From positions 120,149 through 184,148 of the forward strand of contig JAGVZE010000009.1 of assembly GCA_018302815.1 (NCBI GenBank): a stretch of 64,000 nt of DNA, given 5' to 3'. Under the pieces are notes generated by a model. It had not been told where the DNA came from. It saw only the letters and a program-made list of their open reading frames with translations, and ran no database searches. Made by a program: the position numbers and the translations under genes. This document shows positions 43,886 through 53,000 of this stretch, in pieces; the first letter of the stretch is position 1; each line of letters opens with the position of its first letter. Source of the DNA: Candidatus Woesearchaeota archaeon. Its GTDB lineage: Archaea; Nanobdellota; Nanobdellia; Woesearchaeales; ARS49.

Positions 43886-44707
43886 TTATTCCTTCTTCCA
43901 ATAATCAGAGACGTTCTTATACAAAAGCCAGTCAGACGTTATCTTAAACTGCCTGCCCTCTACAACCATAACATCAAAGAACGCATCCCTAAAATCAATT
44001 GCCTGAGAACCCTCTCGCTCAATCTTTATGGGAACCTTGTAACGCTTATCAATACGCAAGATGACACGCTTCCCATCGACCATATAATGGATTGACGGCT
44101 GAACGGACTTTGAATTCCCCCCGATACTGACCGTCTGCACGTTCTCCTCGACAAGAATCGGAGCTCTCGAAGAGAAATCCTTTAGGAACTCAAGCGGGCC
44201 ATGGGGCTCCCACTCGTTAAACTGAACTTCGAAAGCGACATTCACAAACTCTTTGCAATTGCTTCGCTCATACTCAAACGAGCCGCTAAGCAAATCCGCC
44301 TCACGCTCAATACTGCAATACGCAAAAGCAGTCCTATTCGCGACGTCCAAATACACATCAGTTATCGGCGTTCCATTCTGAAGCTTTGAAAGCTTAGAAA
44401 ACATATGCCTTGCATAAGCACCATCGCTTAAAACCATCCTATCCTCTAGCAAAAAAGCGTGAGCCTTGAACTTCGACCGCGCATCCTCAAGCAAAAGCTC
44501 AGCAATCTGCTTCTCCTTAACAGGAGCAGCAGTCGTATTCTCAACAACAACCCGTGAAACCTGCTTTTGAGGACACTGCGCCAACGACTCCACAGTAGAA
44601 TTATCCCAGCACTGAACAAGGACCTTCTCGACAACCTTCTCTTCAGCAGCAGGCTGCGGCGCTGCGACGCACGCGATTAGGAACAATAGCAACATCACTC
44701 TTTTCAT
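43886..44707 (-). CDS. lipoprotein, unknown
   Basis: 273 aa. Signal sequence MKRVMLLLFLIACVAA with a lipobox-like IAC, then an exported domain with Cys pairs (VQCWDNSTVESLAQC) and a beta-rich C-terminal half (QPSIHYMVDGKRVILRIDKRYKVPIKIE). Start ATG 44707 lies about 25 nt after CTTTTTATG. Not recognised. Confidence 0.65.
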   Translation of the reverse strand: MKRVMLLLFLIACVAAPQPAAEEKVVEKVLVQCWDNSTVESLAQCPQKQVSRVVVENTTAAPVKEKQIAELLLEDARSKFKAHAFLLEDRMVLSDGAYARHMFSKLSKLQNGTPITDVYLDVANRTAFAYCSIEREADLLSGSFEYERSNCKEFVNVAFEVQFNEWEPHGPLEFLKDFSSRAPILVEENVQTVSIGGNSKSVQPSIHYMVDGKRVILRIDKRYKVPIKIEREGSQAIDFRDAFFDVMVVEGRQFKITSDWLLYKNVSDYWKKE

Positions 44708-44745
44708 AAAAAAAACAAACAACAGGTTGCATAAAAAGATATCTA

Positions 44746-45255
44746 TTACGCCCTAAACAGAATTGATATCTCGACTATAAGAAGCGGGAAAGATAAGAAA
44801 AGAGCAAGAGGCGCCAGAACGAAAGACACAAGAGAAATACCTATCAACACGCTCAATATACCAGCAGAACGAGCGCCCCGTATCTTCAAATTAAAGAACG
44901 CCACACCCACAAGAATATTCAAAACAGCATACAAAACTGTGAAAAGAACTATCATCACCACTGATGACGCTCCAGCTAACTGGACAAGAAAATCAAGCGA
45001 CGCCACAAGCACCCCTGCAACTGAAGAACCTACAAGAAGAAAATTCCTCTTCTCAAAACCAAGCAACGCAAAACCGAACGTGAAAAGAAGACTCACTATA
45101 AACGTAACAGCTGTGAAAACCACATCAGCCATACCAATCAACGGAAACAACTCTGCAAAACCACTAAGCAAATATTGAGAAATTGCAACTGCGAGAAGAG
45201 GGAGTTTTAAAATAAGCAAAATTATACCCGCAACTGCGAACGGCCAATAACGCAT
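44746..45255 (-). CDS. integral membrane protein
   Basis: 169 aa with about five transmembrane helices (WPFAVAGIILLILKLPLLAVAI, VVFTAVTFIVSLLFTFGFALL, FLLVGSSVAGVLVASLDFLV, VVMIVLFTVLYAVLNILVGVAFF, ILSVLIGISLVSFVLAPLALFL). Start MRYWPFAV at 45255, about 25 nt after CCTTTTTAATC; the longer track start is unlikely. Function unknown. Confidence 0.7.
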   Translation of the reverse strand: MRYWPFAVAGIILLILKLPLLAVAISQYLLSGFAELFPLIGMADVVFTAVTFIVSLLFTFGFALLGFEKRNFLLVGSSVAGVLVASLDFLVQLAGASSVVMIVLFTVLYAVLNILVGVAFFNLKIRGARSAGILSVLIGISLVSFVLAPLALFLSFPLLIVEISILFRA

Positions 45256-45343
45256 AAACAGACTAATGTTTTTGAGATTAAAAAGGTTTGGAAAGGCGAG
45301 CCGAAGATAAACCATCGGTTCAAATCCGAAGTAAAGAAAAGTA

Positions 45344-45370
45344 GGCAGGGCGTTAGAGCGACGCCCTGCC
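45344..45370. terminator. 10-bp perfect hairpin at the left side of the integrative element
   Basis: ggcagggcgt-tagagcg-acgccctgcc. A perfect stem in otherwise AT-rich sequence, between the membrane-protein promoter and the first gene of the mobile element. It may be a terminator, a processing site or part of an attachment region. A T-arm-like atcggttcaaatccg lies just left of it at 45314-45328. Confidence 0.4.
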
Positions 45371-45452
45371 AGGATCCCCTTATCAGTTCGGTTCTTTTAA
45401 GTTTTTCGTTTGAAATCTTGGCGTGCATTACATTTGCACTACAAGAAAAAAA

Positions 45453-45482
45453 TTTCCTAAAATGGAAAATTTCTGGACTTAC
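45453..45482 (+). promoter_or_regulatory. 30-bp shared promoter element, copy 1 (TTTCC-N6-GGAAA palindrome)
   Basis: tttcctaaaatggaaaattt followed by ctggacttac; 29 of 30 bases match the copy at 46779-46808. The palindrome lies directly upstream of a TATA-like TTCTTTAAC for the parB-like/integrase operon. Candidate binding site for an element-encoded regulator. Confidence 0.7.
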
Positions 45483-45526
45483 TTTCTTTAACTTGCAATA
45501 CCCAGTATATACAAGAGGTGAAGCGC

Positions 45527-45952
45527 ATGGGACTCTATAAGTACCGCTTTAACGTCTTTGAACGGATCAAATCCGTAAAAGATATTTTACAACCCGTCTG
45601 CCCAGATAAAGATAGCTTCACAGTACGCGGACTTGTCATGCGCTGCGTCAAATATCGAGCCCGACTCATCAATAAGCTCAACCAAGATGAAAGCAGAGCA
45701 TATGAACTCCTTCTCAAAAACAAGCTCAATCCGAAAACCGTCTACACGTGGCTCCTTTTGGAAGATTCACCCCCTGAATTACGACAAAAACTGGAGCAGA
45801 ACAAAATCAGCATCATCGACGCACGACACGAGTACGTCCGGTGGAAAAGACAATCGGGCACAAATTCAGCACAAGAACTCATGGAAGAAATGCGAACCGT
45901 TATTGGGAGGTTAAAATGGAAAAGTCACGAAAGTTTGCACAACTTGCAATAA
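45527..45952 (+). CDS. ParB/KorB-like DNA-binding protein of the integrative element
   Basis: 141 aa. The stretch LEDSPPELRQKLEQNKISIIDARHEYVRWKRQ resembles the helix-turn-helix of ParB/KorB/Spo0J proteins; the C-terminal helix may dimerise. The N-terminal nuclease/CTPase-like box of ParB is not obvious. ATG 45527 follows AGAGGTGAAG. Overlaps the integrase start by 37 nt. Could control or partition the element. Confidence 0.6.
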   Translation: MGLYKYRFNVFERIKSVKDILQPVCPDKDSFTVRGLVMRCVKYRARLINKLNQDESRAYELLLKNKLNPKTVYTWLLLEDSPPELRQKLEQNKISIIDARHEYVRWKRQSGTNSAQELMEEMRTVIGRLKWKSHESLHNLQ

Positions 45953-46731
45953 ACAACCAAAACCTGAGTAAAACGCAGGATAAGAAGCGACGTAGAAAAA
46001 AATATCCGAACGTCTTTTTCAAAAAAGAGATCACACAACTCTTCAAGGCCATAGAAAACGTAAGAACAATGGTTGCCACCTTCCTCACTTTCTTTTGCGC
46101 TCTTCGCATATCTGAAGCATGTAAACTCCAATGGACAGATGTCGATCTCCAAGACTGCCGACTCAAAGTAGTCGATGGCAAGAACCACAAGGACGGATTC
46201 ATACCAATCTCACCACTCGCCATCCCCATACTCAAAAAATGGCGCGCAATGAACCCCAACGAACAATACGTTTTACCCACAGACAAGTTCAAAACAGGAT
46301 ACTACCAACCAACCTCCCTACTCAAAGACTACAAAAAAGCCCTCACCAAAGCAGGACTCGAAATACCCACTGAGAAAAACGCAGCAGGACTACAACAACA
46401 CCAATACAAATTCCACACCCTCAGACATAGCCGCTGCACCCACCTCCTCAACAACGGCGTTCCCGTTCAAAAAGTCCAAAAATTCATGCGCCACGACGAC
46501 CTCGAAACAACAATGACCTACACGTGGATATTAGATGGAGAAATGAACAAAATGGTACAAGATGCCGACATCGACAACTACGAAGAACCCACACCTGCCC
46601 TTTCAAATAAAGCAACTCCAATCTCAAGACTAAACCCGCTCGAAATCGCACAAAAACGCCTCGTTACCGGAGAAATCAGCGTTCGAGAATACAAAAAGCT
46701 AACTCGAGCGCTCTCTCAAGTCTCCACCTAA
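45916..46731 (+). CDS. tyrosine recombinase/integrase
   Basis: 271 aa. Catalytic set visible: ALRISEACKL (Arg I), KDGFIP (Lys), FHTLRHSRCTHLL (HxxR), MRHDDLETT (His/Trp position) and TMTYTWIL (Tyr). The N-terminal SAM-like arm domain is short. ATG 45916 has GGGAGG upstream. Probably inserts and excises the 45-55 kb element. Confidence 0.92.
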   Translation: MEKSRKFAQLAINNQNLSKTQDKKRRRKKYPNVFFKKEITQLFKAIENVRTMVATFLTFFCALRISEACKLQWTDVDLQDCRLKVVDGKNHKDGFIPISPLAIPILKKWRAMNPNEQYVLPTDKFKTGYYQPTSLLKDYKKALTKAGLEIPTEKNAAGLQQHQYKFHTLRHSRCTHLLNNGVPVQKVQKFMRHDDLETTMTYTWILDGEMNKMVQDADIDNYEEPTPALSNKATPISRLNPLEIAQKRLVTGEISVREYKKLTRALSQVST

Positions 46732-46778
46732 TACGTTTTCTCCCACCATAAGAAAAAAGTTTCATTTTTCGGAAAAAT

Positions 46779-46808
46779 TTTCCTAAACTGGAAAATTTCT
46801 GGACTTAC
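46779..46808 (+). promoter_or_regulatory. 30-bp shared promoter element, copy 2
   Basis: tttcctaaactggaaaattt followed by ctggacttac, immediately before CATTAATTTAC, a TATA-like box. It stands upstream of the conjugation-like gene block, as copy 1 stands upstream of the integrase operon, which implies common control. Confidence 0.7.
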
Positions 46809-46839
46809 ATTAATTTACTTCACCGACTACTAATACCTC

Positions 46840-46923
46840 ATGAGAAAAGTCGAAGCCAGGTCCTCAAATATGCCAACAAAATATGCTGCTTCGAATTTCA
46901 CCGCTCATCATTTTCAACCATAA
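46840..46923 (+). CDS. possible 27-aa leader peptide
   Basis: MRKVEARSSNMPTKYAASNF... starts about 27 nt downstream of the CATTAATTTAC box, the position of a leaderless start, and ends 18 nt before the next gene. Could be the first translated ORF of the conjugation-like operon or chance. Confidence 0.35.
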   Translation: MRKVEARSSNMPTKYAASNFTAHHFQP

Positions 46924-46941
46924 CTAAGGAGTGATGCCCCC

Positions 46942-47154
46942 ATGAAACACCAACATAGCGACAGCTCTGTAAAACAGAAAAGACACGGACGCAAGAAAAC
47001 CATCTTTCCAGATAACTGGCAGTATTCCAAACACGCCAACAAAAGACGATACTGCGAAGGGTGCGGCAACAGACTGCGAAAACACGAACCGGACCCCTGC
47101 GACGACTGTCAACGTGAAAGAGAATATGGCGCAGACATGGAGGTAACACGATGA
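46942..47154 (+). CDS. small zinc-finger protein of the conjugation-like operon
   Basis: 70 aa, highly charged, with RYCEGCGNRLRKHEPDPCDDCQRE, a C-x2-C...C-x2-C zinc ribbon. AAGGAGTG precedes the ATG. Overlaps the next gene by 4 nt. Possibly a DNA-binding regulator. Confidence 0.65.
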   Translation: MKHQHSDSSVKQKRHGRKKTIFPDNWQYSKHANKRRYCEGCGNRLRKHEPDPCDDCQREREYGADMEVTR

Positions 47155-47633
47155 AACTTATCGAAATGTATTTTTGGAACGCCTTGTATTGGGCACTTTA
47201 CCTGCCGAGCAGCCTGATTATCCATTTGATAACAGGCCAGGGCGACATACTGGGAATCCTCATCGTCGGCCTGCTTTTGACAGGGATTTTCACTTTGATT
47301 CTCTTATTCCAAGAAGGCGTTCTTTGGGATGATTTAGAGCCCGCCACGATCTTGACTGAAGAAGAATGCCAAGAAGAACTCGCAAAACTCACGGGCAAGC
47401 CAGCCAAACGTGAGGAGAAACCGTCTGATGAACAATCACCGGCTGAAACCGTTGAGGAACTGCCTGTTGACGCGCCAATTGAAAACTTGGAGGTGAACAC
47501 CAATGCCGAAGAAGGAAAAACCCGACCCGACCATACCGACTCCGCCCCCGACGGGGTCGAGCCAGAGCCGAAACTGCGTACCGATGTTCGTCTTGATGAG
47601 CTTTATGCTCCTGACGACAGTGTTGTCGGTTAG
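47151..47633 (+). CDS. membrane protein with acidic cytoplasmic tail
   Basis: 160 aa. Two hydrophobic helices in the first 60 residues (ALYWALYLPSSLIIHLIT and ILGILIVGLLLTGIFTLILLF), then a Glu/Pro-rich, probably disordered tail that overlaps the pilin-like gene by 131 nt in another frame. GGAGGT precedes the start. Position among secretion genes suggests a small channel component; no family recognised. Confidence 0.65.
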   Translation: MKLIEMYFWNALYWALYLPSSLIIHLITGQGDILGILIVGLLLTGIFTLILLFQEGVLWDDLEPATILTEEECQEELAKLTGKPAKREEKPSDEQSPAETVEELPVDAPIENLEVNTNAEEGKTRPDHTDSAPDGVEPEPKLRTDVRLDELYAPDDSVVG

Positions 47634-47901
47634 CGCTGCAAGCGCGATGCCGCCAAGCACGACTACTGATACGGCAGCGTTTGACCAGATATTGCAGCCC
47701 GTGTGGAAAGTGTACAATTTCGTAAAGTACATCGCCACCGCCATCGCTGCGATATTCATGGTCTTTGCCGGCATCAAGTTCATGACCAGCGGCAACGACA
47801 TGATGCAACGCGAGAACGCCAAAAGCATGATCGGCTACGTCGTCATCGGCTTGATCGTGATATGGGCGGCTCCATTCGTGGTGCAACTATTCGCATCATA
47901 A
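47503..47901 (+). CDS. VirB2/TrbC-like pilin
   Basis: 132 aa. A Pro-rich N-terminus is followed by a signal-like helix (MFVLMSFMLLTTVLSVSAASA) and two helices in the mature part (FVKYIATAIAAIFMVFAGIKFMTSGND and NAKSMIGYVVIGLIVIWAAPFVVQLF), the TrbC/VirB2 pattern. GGAGGTG precedes the ATG. VirB2-type proteins form the conjugative pilus or a membrane ring. Confidence 0.82.
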   Translation: MPKKEKPDPTIPTPPPTGSSQSRNCVPMFVLMSFMLLTTVLSVSAASAMPPSTTTDTAAFDQILQPVWKVYNFVKYIATAIAAIFMVFAGIKFMTSGNDMMQRENAKSMIGYVVIGLIVIWAAPFVVQLFAS

Positions 47902-49184
47902 CAACGCTTTTTTTCTTTATTTTTTTCGCACAAATAGCAACCGCATTCCCCTGCGACCGGTTCGGATGGTTCACGAGTTGCGACGTAGTGATGTGGAGCA
48001 ATATGCCCGAGGATGAAAAAATGCAAACAATCGCAAGCATGATCGACGATGTTCACTCTTGGAACACTGATTTTGAGGTAGACGGGCTGCCAGAAGGAAC
48101 TCGAACGGTTGACGACGGTCTCGTCAGAAACGCATGGATTCGCGTAATGGCAGTCATGCCAAGCATCTATGAGGGTGGCAATGTGCTCAGTCCGGGTTTT
48201 GGCGAAGTGATTGCAAAGAGCAATTTTGAAATCAAAAAACCGTACGGCAAGGAAGGGCGTGATTGTGATACGGATTACGATCTCTCGTACAATTCAAAGA
48301 TTGTTCATCACTTGAATGGCGTTGAAATAGGGACTGGAGAAATTGCGCAATTCAACACGAATGATAGCCTGCTTGATTTCAGAGCCGACTTGGTTATTGA
48401 CATCGCTCTCAATGTTGACCATTATCGCTGGAAGCGTATTAACGGAACGCGCAAATGCATCTTTTACAGGATAGAGCAAAGAAACGAGCAAACCATAGTT
48501 AGCGGTGAATTTCAAGCCGTCAGTTACCAGCCCAACATCACGTATTCATTCAACGTTCAAAATCAATACTATGGAATCACGCAAATTCAATTCAACGCAT
48601 CAAATTACTCGTGGTTCCGCTTGCAATTCAATGACGATGATTTCTATGAAGAAAGAACTACAGAATTTGAACCTTTCTTCAATTTGGAACCCTACTACAT
48701 TCTGAATTTCAAGCCCAAAATACACAAGACCATTCAATTTCAAGGAGTAAGATTTCAAAACGATACATTTCAAGTGACTGACCTTCGTAATTGTAAGATT
48801 TTGCTTGGTGACTATTTCAGAACGTACACGCTTCCTTGTCCTTTGCAATACAAACCCCTCGGGTTGCAAGTCTTTACGGACAAGACCATTTACGAACCAG
48901 GAGAGATAATTCACGTTACTGTTCTTCCGAAGATTCCTGTGCTACTTTCGTATGGAAATGAGACAGTTCTGGTTCAAGGTTCTGCTGAGCTTCGAGCCAA
49001 GTTTGGCGAGCATTTGATCGTTGCACGAGTGAATGGCATTGAGGCGGTCAAAGCAATTTATGTAACAAATTCGTCTAATTGGAACACTTTTTGGGGCATT
49101 TTAGGATTTCTGCTCGTTTGCTTCGTGTTTTACAAAGTGACTGTTCGACTGGTTGGAGGTGCGTATGACTTGTGGAATTCTTAA
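47862..49184 (+). CDS. secreted, C-terminally anchored protein of the conjugation-like operon
   Basis: 440 aa. I start at ATG 47862, which gives a signal peptide (ITTLFFFIFFAQIATAFPCD); the track start is inside the pilin gene. A large extracellular domain with several N-x-S/T sites follows, then a beta-sandwich (DKTIYEPGEIIHVTVLPKIPVLLSYGNETV) and a C-terminal transmembrane helix (FWGILGFLLVCFVFYKVTV). Could be a surface recognition or pore component. No match recognised. Confidence 0.7.
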   Translation: MGGSIRGATIRIITTLFFFIFFAQIATAFPCDRFGWFTSCDVVMWSNMPEDEKMQTIASMIDDVHSWNTDFEVDGLPEGTRTVDDGLVRNAWIRVMAVMPSIYEGGNVLSPGFGEVIAKSNFEIKKPYGKEGRDCDTDYDLSYNSKIVHHLNGVEIGTGEIAQFNTNDSLLDFRADLVIDIALNVDHYRWKRINGTRKCIFYRIEQRNEQTIVSGEFQAVSYQPNITYSFNVQNQYYGITQIQFNASNYSWFRLQFNDDDFYEERTTEFEPFFNLEPYYILNFKPKIHKTIQFQGVRFQNDTFQVTDLRNCKILLGDYFRTYTLPCPLQYKPLGLQVFTDKTIYEPGEIIHVTVLPKIPVLLSYGNETVLVQGSAELRAKFGEHLIVARVNGIEAVKAIYVTNSSNWNTFWGILGFLLVCFVFYKVTVRLVGGAYDLWNS

Positions 49185-50085
49185 TCTGCCAGAATGTATC
49201 GTGGACCAGCTCACTGGTTTCATTCAAAATATTGTGAACGCTCCCTTGGTTCCTTTTCTTGACATCATTCGTCGTTTGCTCACGCAGCCAGCGAATGTGA
49301 GCGCGTTTGGAAGCTTATGGGCAGTGATTATCTACATTTTGAGCACTTTTTACGGGCTTTTCATCATGGCTGCGGGTTTTAATTTCATCATTTCGGGTTA
49401 CAATGCTGAGAAGCGTGAGCGTGCGAAGGAATGGTTGCAGAATGTGATTTTGATGGTTTTCTTCGTCCAAGCAAGCTTTCTTCTTTACAGCCTTGTGGCC
49501 GAAATCGCGGCAGGCATTACTTCGGGAATTATCAATATGATTGATCCAAACTTCTTCCTGATAACGATAGATAATACTTTGAATGTGGGTTTGGAAATTG
49601 TGCTTGGCGTGTTTTATCTTCTCACCTTACTCATCACGATTATCGCGCTTTCGGTGAACTATTTTCTCGCCAGCATTGGCGTTGTGTTCATTCCTTTCGG
49701 CATATTCTTCTATTTTATTCCACCATTGCGCGACATTGGTAAGTTTATCATCAGCAAATTAGCGTTCGTTCTGTTCATTCCTTTCTTTGCAAGCCTCGTC
49801 CTGCTTGGTGTCAGTCAATTATTGACCCTGAGCTTCTTCGAATACCTGAAAATTGTCTTTATGATTAGTGCCTTCATGACGATTAATCTACTGATAATAA
49901 TTCTCGCTATCTTGGCGGTCTTTAGATCTGTTATGGGAGTGCTACGCTCTGATGTGGGACGAAGCGCCCTGTTCCTCAAAGGACATCTCTTAGCGGGTGT
50001 TGCTGCTCAAAAGCCCGATCCGTACAATGATAGGGAGTATTGGAAAAAGTTTCGCAAGGACTACTATCCACGAGGTGGCCGATGA
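49165..50085 (+). CDS. VirB6/TrbL-like polytopic membrane protein
   Basis: 306 aa. Six to seven hydrophobic segments, with GFNFIISGYNAEKRERAKEWLQNVILM after the first helix, as in VirB6/TrbL-type channel proteins. Ends in a charged tail (DPYNDREYWKKFRKDYYPRGGR). GGAGGTG precedes ATG 49165; the end overlaps the VirB4 start by 4 nt. Probably forms the inner membrane channel. Confidence 0.78.
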   Translation: MTCGILNLPECIVDQLTGFIQNIVNAPLVPFLDIIRRLLTQPANVSAFGSLWAVIIYILSTFYGLFIMAAGFNFIISGYNAEKRERAKEWLQNVILMVFFVQASFLLYSLVAEIAAGITSGIINMIDPNFFLITIDNTLNVGLEIVLGVFYLLTLLITIIALSVNYFLASIGVVFIPFGIFFYFIPPLRDIGKFIISKLAFVLFIPFFASLVLLGVSQLLTLSFFEYLKIVFMISAFMTINLLIIILAILAVFRSVMGVLRSDVGRSALFLKGHLLAGVAAQKPDPYNDREYWKKFRKDYYPRGGR

Positions 50086-53000
50086 GCTACGAAATCCCCC
50101 AGTCACTCCAGTATCAGGAGAAGATTATTTTCAACCTGACGTTAGAGCAGTTGATTTATGCCGCCCTTTTTGGTTTTCCTGCAATTTTGATGTATGCAAA
50201 ACTGCCATTTTCAATCTATACTCGTGTTACTTTGGCATTCGTTCCTGTGAGTTTGGGTTTGATGTTTATGTATCTTGATTTGTGGCACAAAATCAGAGAT
50301 TTCTGGGCCTACTTGAAGTTCCGGCGGGCAACGATGTTTGACAAAGCAATGAAGAAATATCTCAAATTGAACGCGGTTGAGAATTCTTGTTACGAAGTTC
50401 AGACCAAAAATGGCACTAAAAGAGTGGCTGTTTTGCGAGTTGAACCTTTGAATTTCAAAATTAAGACAAAAGACGAGCGGGACAGCATTATTTTCGCGTT
50501 TCAGAAATTCTTGAACGCGTTGGACTTCCCAGTACAGTTTTTGATGTACACTGATGAGTTGAATTTGAACGATTACCTGAAACAGCTTGATTTGAAAGTT
50601 GACAAGACGGGAAACAAGACCTATAAGGAACTTCTTGATGCGCACAAGAAGTATGTGGACTTGATTATGCGTGAGAAATCAGATGCAAACCGGAGATTTT
50701 TGATTTCCATTATCGAGAACGAAATGGGATTGGACGCGCAAGTCAAAATCGTTGAAGAATTGCTGGCAACAATGAATTTGAAATGCGTGCGACTTGGAGG
50801 ACGGCAACTCATCGGAGTCCTCATCAGACTGTTCAACAATCCGCGGGGAAGAACAGAAATCTTGAAGAAAGAAAAGACGATCTACACCATTACCGCACCA
50901 GAAGAAATTGTCAACAAGCCTGATTACATCAAAGTCAACGAGTATTACAACAGAATCATTGTCGCAGTCGGGTATCCTCGTGTTGTTGAAGAGGGCTTTC
51001 TTGACAAAATGGTTACCGCGGCAGGCAATTTTGATTTAAGCATTCATATCGAGCCATTTCCAATAGAAAACACTCTCGTGATGCTCAATAAAGAGGTTCA
51101 GAAACAGCGTGCGGACTTGTTTGCTGCTGAATTGAAGCATAGCTTCCAGCCAAGTCTTGAAATTCAATATAGAGACACCCAAGCGGTGCTTAATAGCATT
51201 CAGAAAGGTGAAGAAAAACTATTCAACGTCAGTCTATACATCAACGTGAAGGCAAAAGACCTCAAAGAGCTTGACATTCTCACCAAAACCATCCAATCGC
51301 GATTGAATAGTATGCTGATTATTCCAAAAGTGCCAAAGTATCGCATGGCGCAAGCGTTCAGATCAATCATTCCTTTCGGCATTAACGAATTGGGAATACG
51401 GAGAAACATCACCACGCACCCCCTATCAGCTTTCTTTCCGTTCACCAGCCCATTCCTCATGCTCGAAAAAGGAGGCGTCTTCTTAGGCATCAACAAAAAC
51501 AGACTACCCATCATCAAGGACATCTTCAACCTCTCAAACGCAAACGGCGCCATTCTCGCAACAAGCGGTGGCGGCAAAAGCTACACTGCCAAACTCATCA
51601 TTTCACGCTACCTCATAAATGGCACAAAAATCATCGTGATAGATCCACAGGACGAATACACAAAACTCACCGAAAAATACGGCGGAAGCGTAATCAACAT
51701 TAGCAGAGATAGCAACACAATCATCAATCCTCTCGATTTGTTGAATCATACATATCCCGAGAAGCGTCTTGCACTTTTGGACTTTTTCACCATGATTTTC
51801 GGAGACTTCAACGAATTACAAAAAGCAATCGTAGACAAAGCCATAAGCCAAACTTATGCCAACGCCGGAATAACGGAAAAAAATTACTTCAACAAAATCC
51901 CGCCCACATTGAAAGACCTATATGAAGAACTGGAGCAGATGAACCAAAAAGCAACAGGATTTGAAAAAGCAGCCTACACCACACTCCTGAGCCGGTTGAG
52001 CATGTACGTAACTGGCGTTTTCGCATTTCTCAACCAACAAACAAAAATAAACATCACAAACCAATTCGTCACATTCAATCTCGGCAGCATGCCAAAACAA
52101 ATCAAGCCCATCATGATGTTCCTCATCCTCGAATACGTCTACACCAAAATGAAACAAGACAAAGAACGAAAATTGCTCGTCATTGATGAAGCGTGGAGTT
52201 TACTCTCGCGCGCCGAAGATGAAGGGTACATTTTTGAGATTGTCAAAACGTGCAGAAAATTCAATCTGGGATTGTTGCTCATCACTCAGGATGTTGCTGA
52301 TTTGGTCAATAGCAAGGCAGGAAGAGCCGTACTCGCAAACAGCTCATACACAATCCTCTTACGCCAAAAACCAGCCGTCATTGACAGCGTCGAGAACATC
52401 TTTCACTTGAGTTTTGCCGAGCGCGAACATCTCCTAAGCGCAAACGTAGGAGAGGGTTTGATCATGATGGAAAACGACCACCAAGAAATCAAAATAGTCG
52501 CCAGTAAAGAAGAACACGCACTCATCACGACCAAACCAGATGAACTCTTATTCCCCGAAACCGACCACACCGCCGACCTCTCCCTTGATGGTAAGAAGCT
52601 CGTCAAAGAATTGTACCCACTCAAAGACGTTTACCGCTTGAGCGGCTTGCACCTCGTTCAAAAGGAATTCTTGGACAACCTGCGCGACCCCAAGTATTCA
52701 GAAGAACTCCTCATACACCCCTACGAGAGCAGGCAAGCCCGCTTCAAAATCCGCCAACGCGGCAACGAAGGAGCAGACCACATCAGCCTTTCATGGTGGA
52801 TACTTGAAGAACTCCTCAACCTCACCCCCACAGCCATCCGCATATACAGTAAGACCAATGAGGTCAACCCCGACCTCACATTCACCAACGCCTCTAGCAA
52901 GGTCATTGCTATCGAGGTAGAGACTGGCTCTAACTACCGCTTCAATAAAGACTATCTCCTGCGTAAGATAGCTGCTCTGGAACGCCTTTACCCTCACAGG

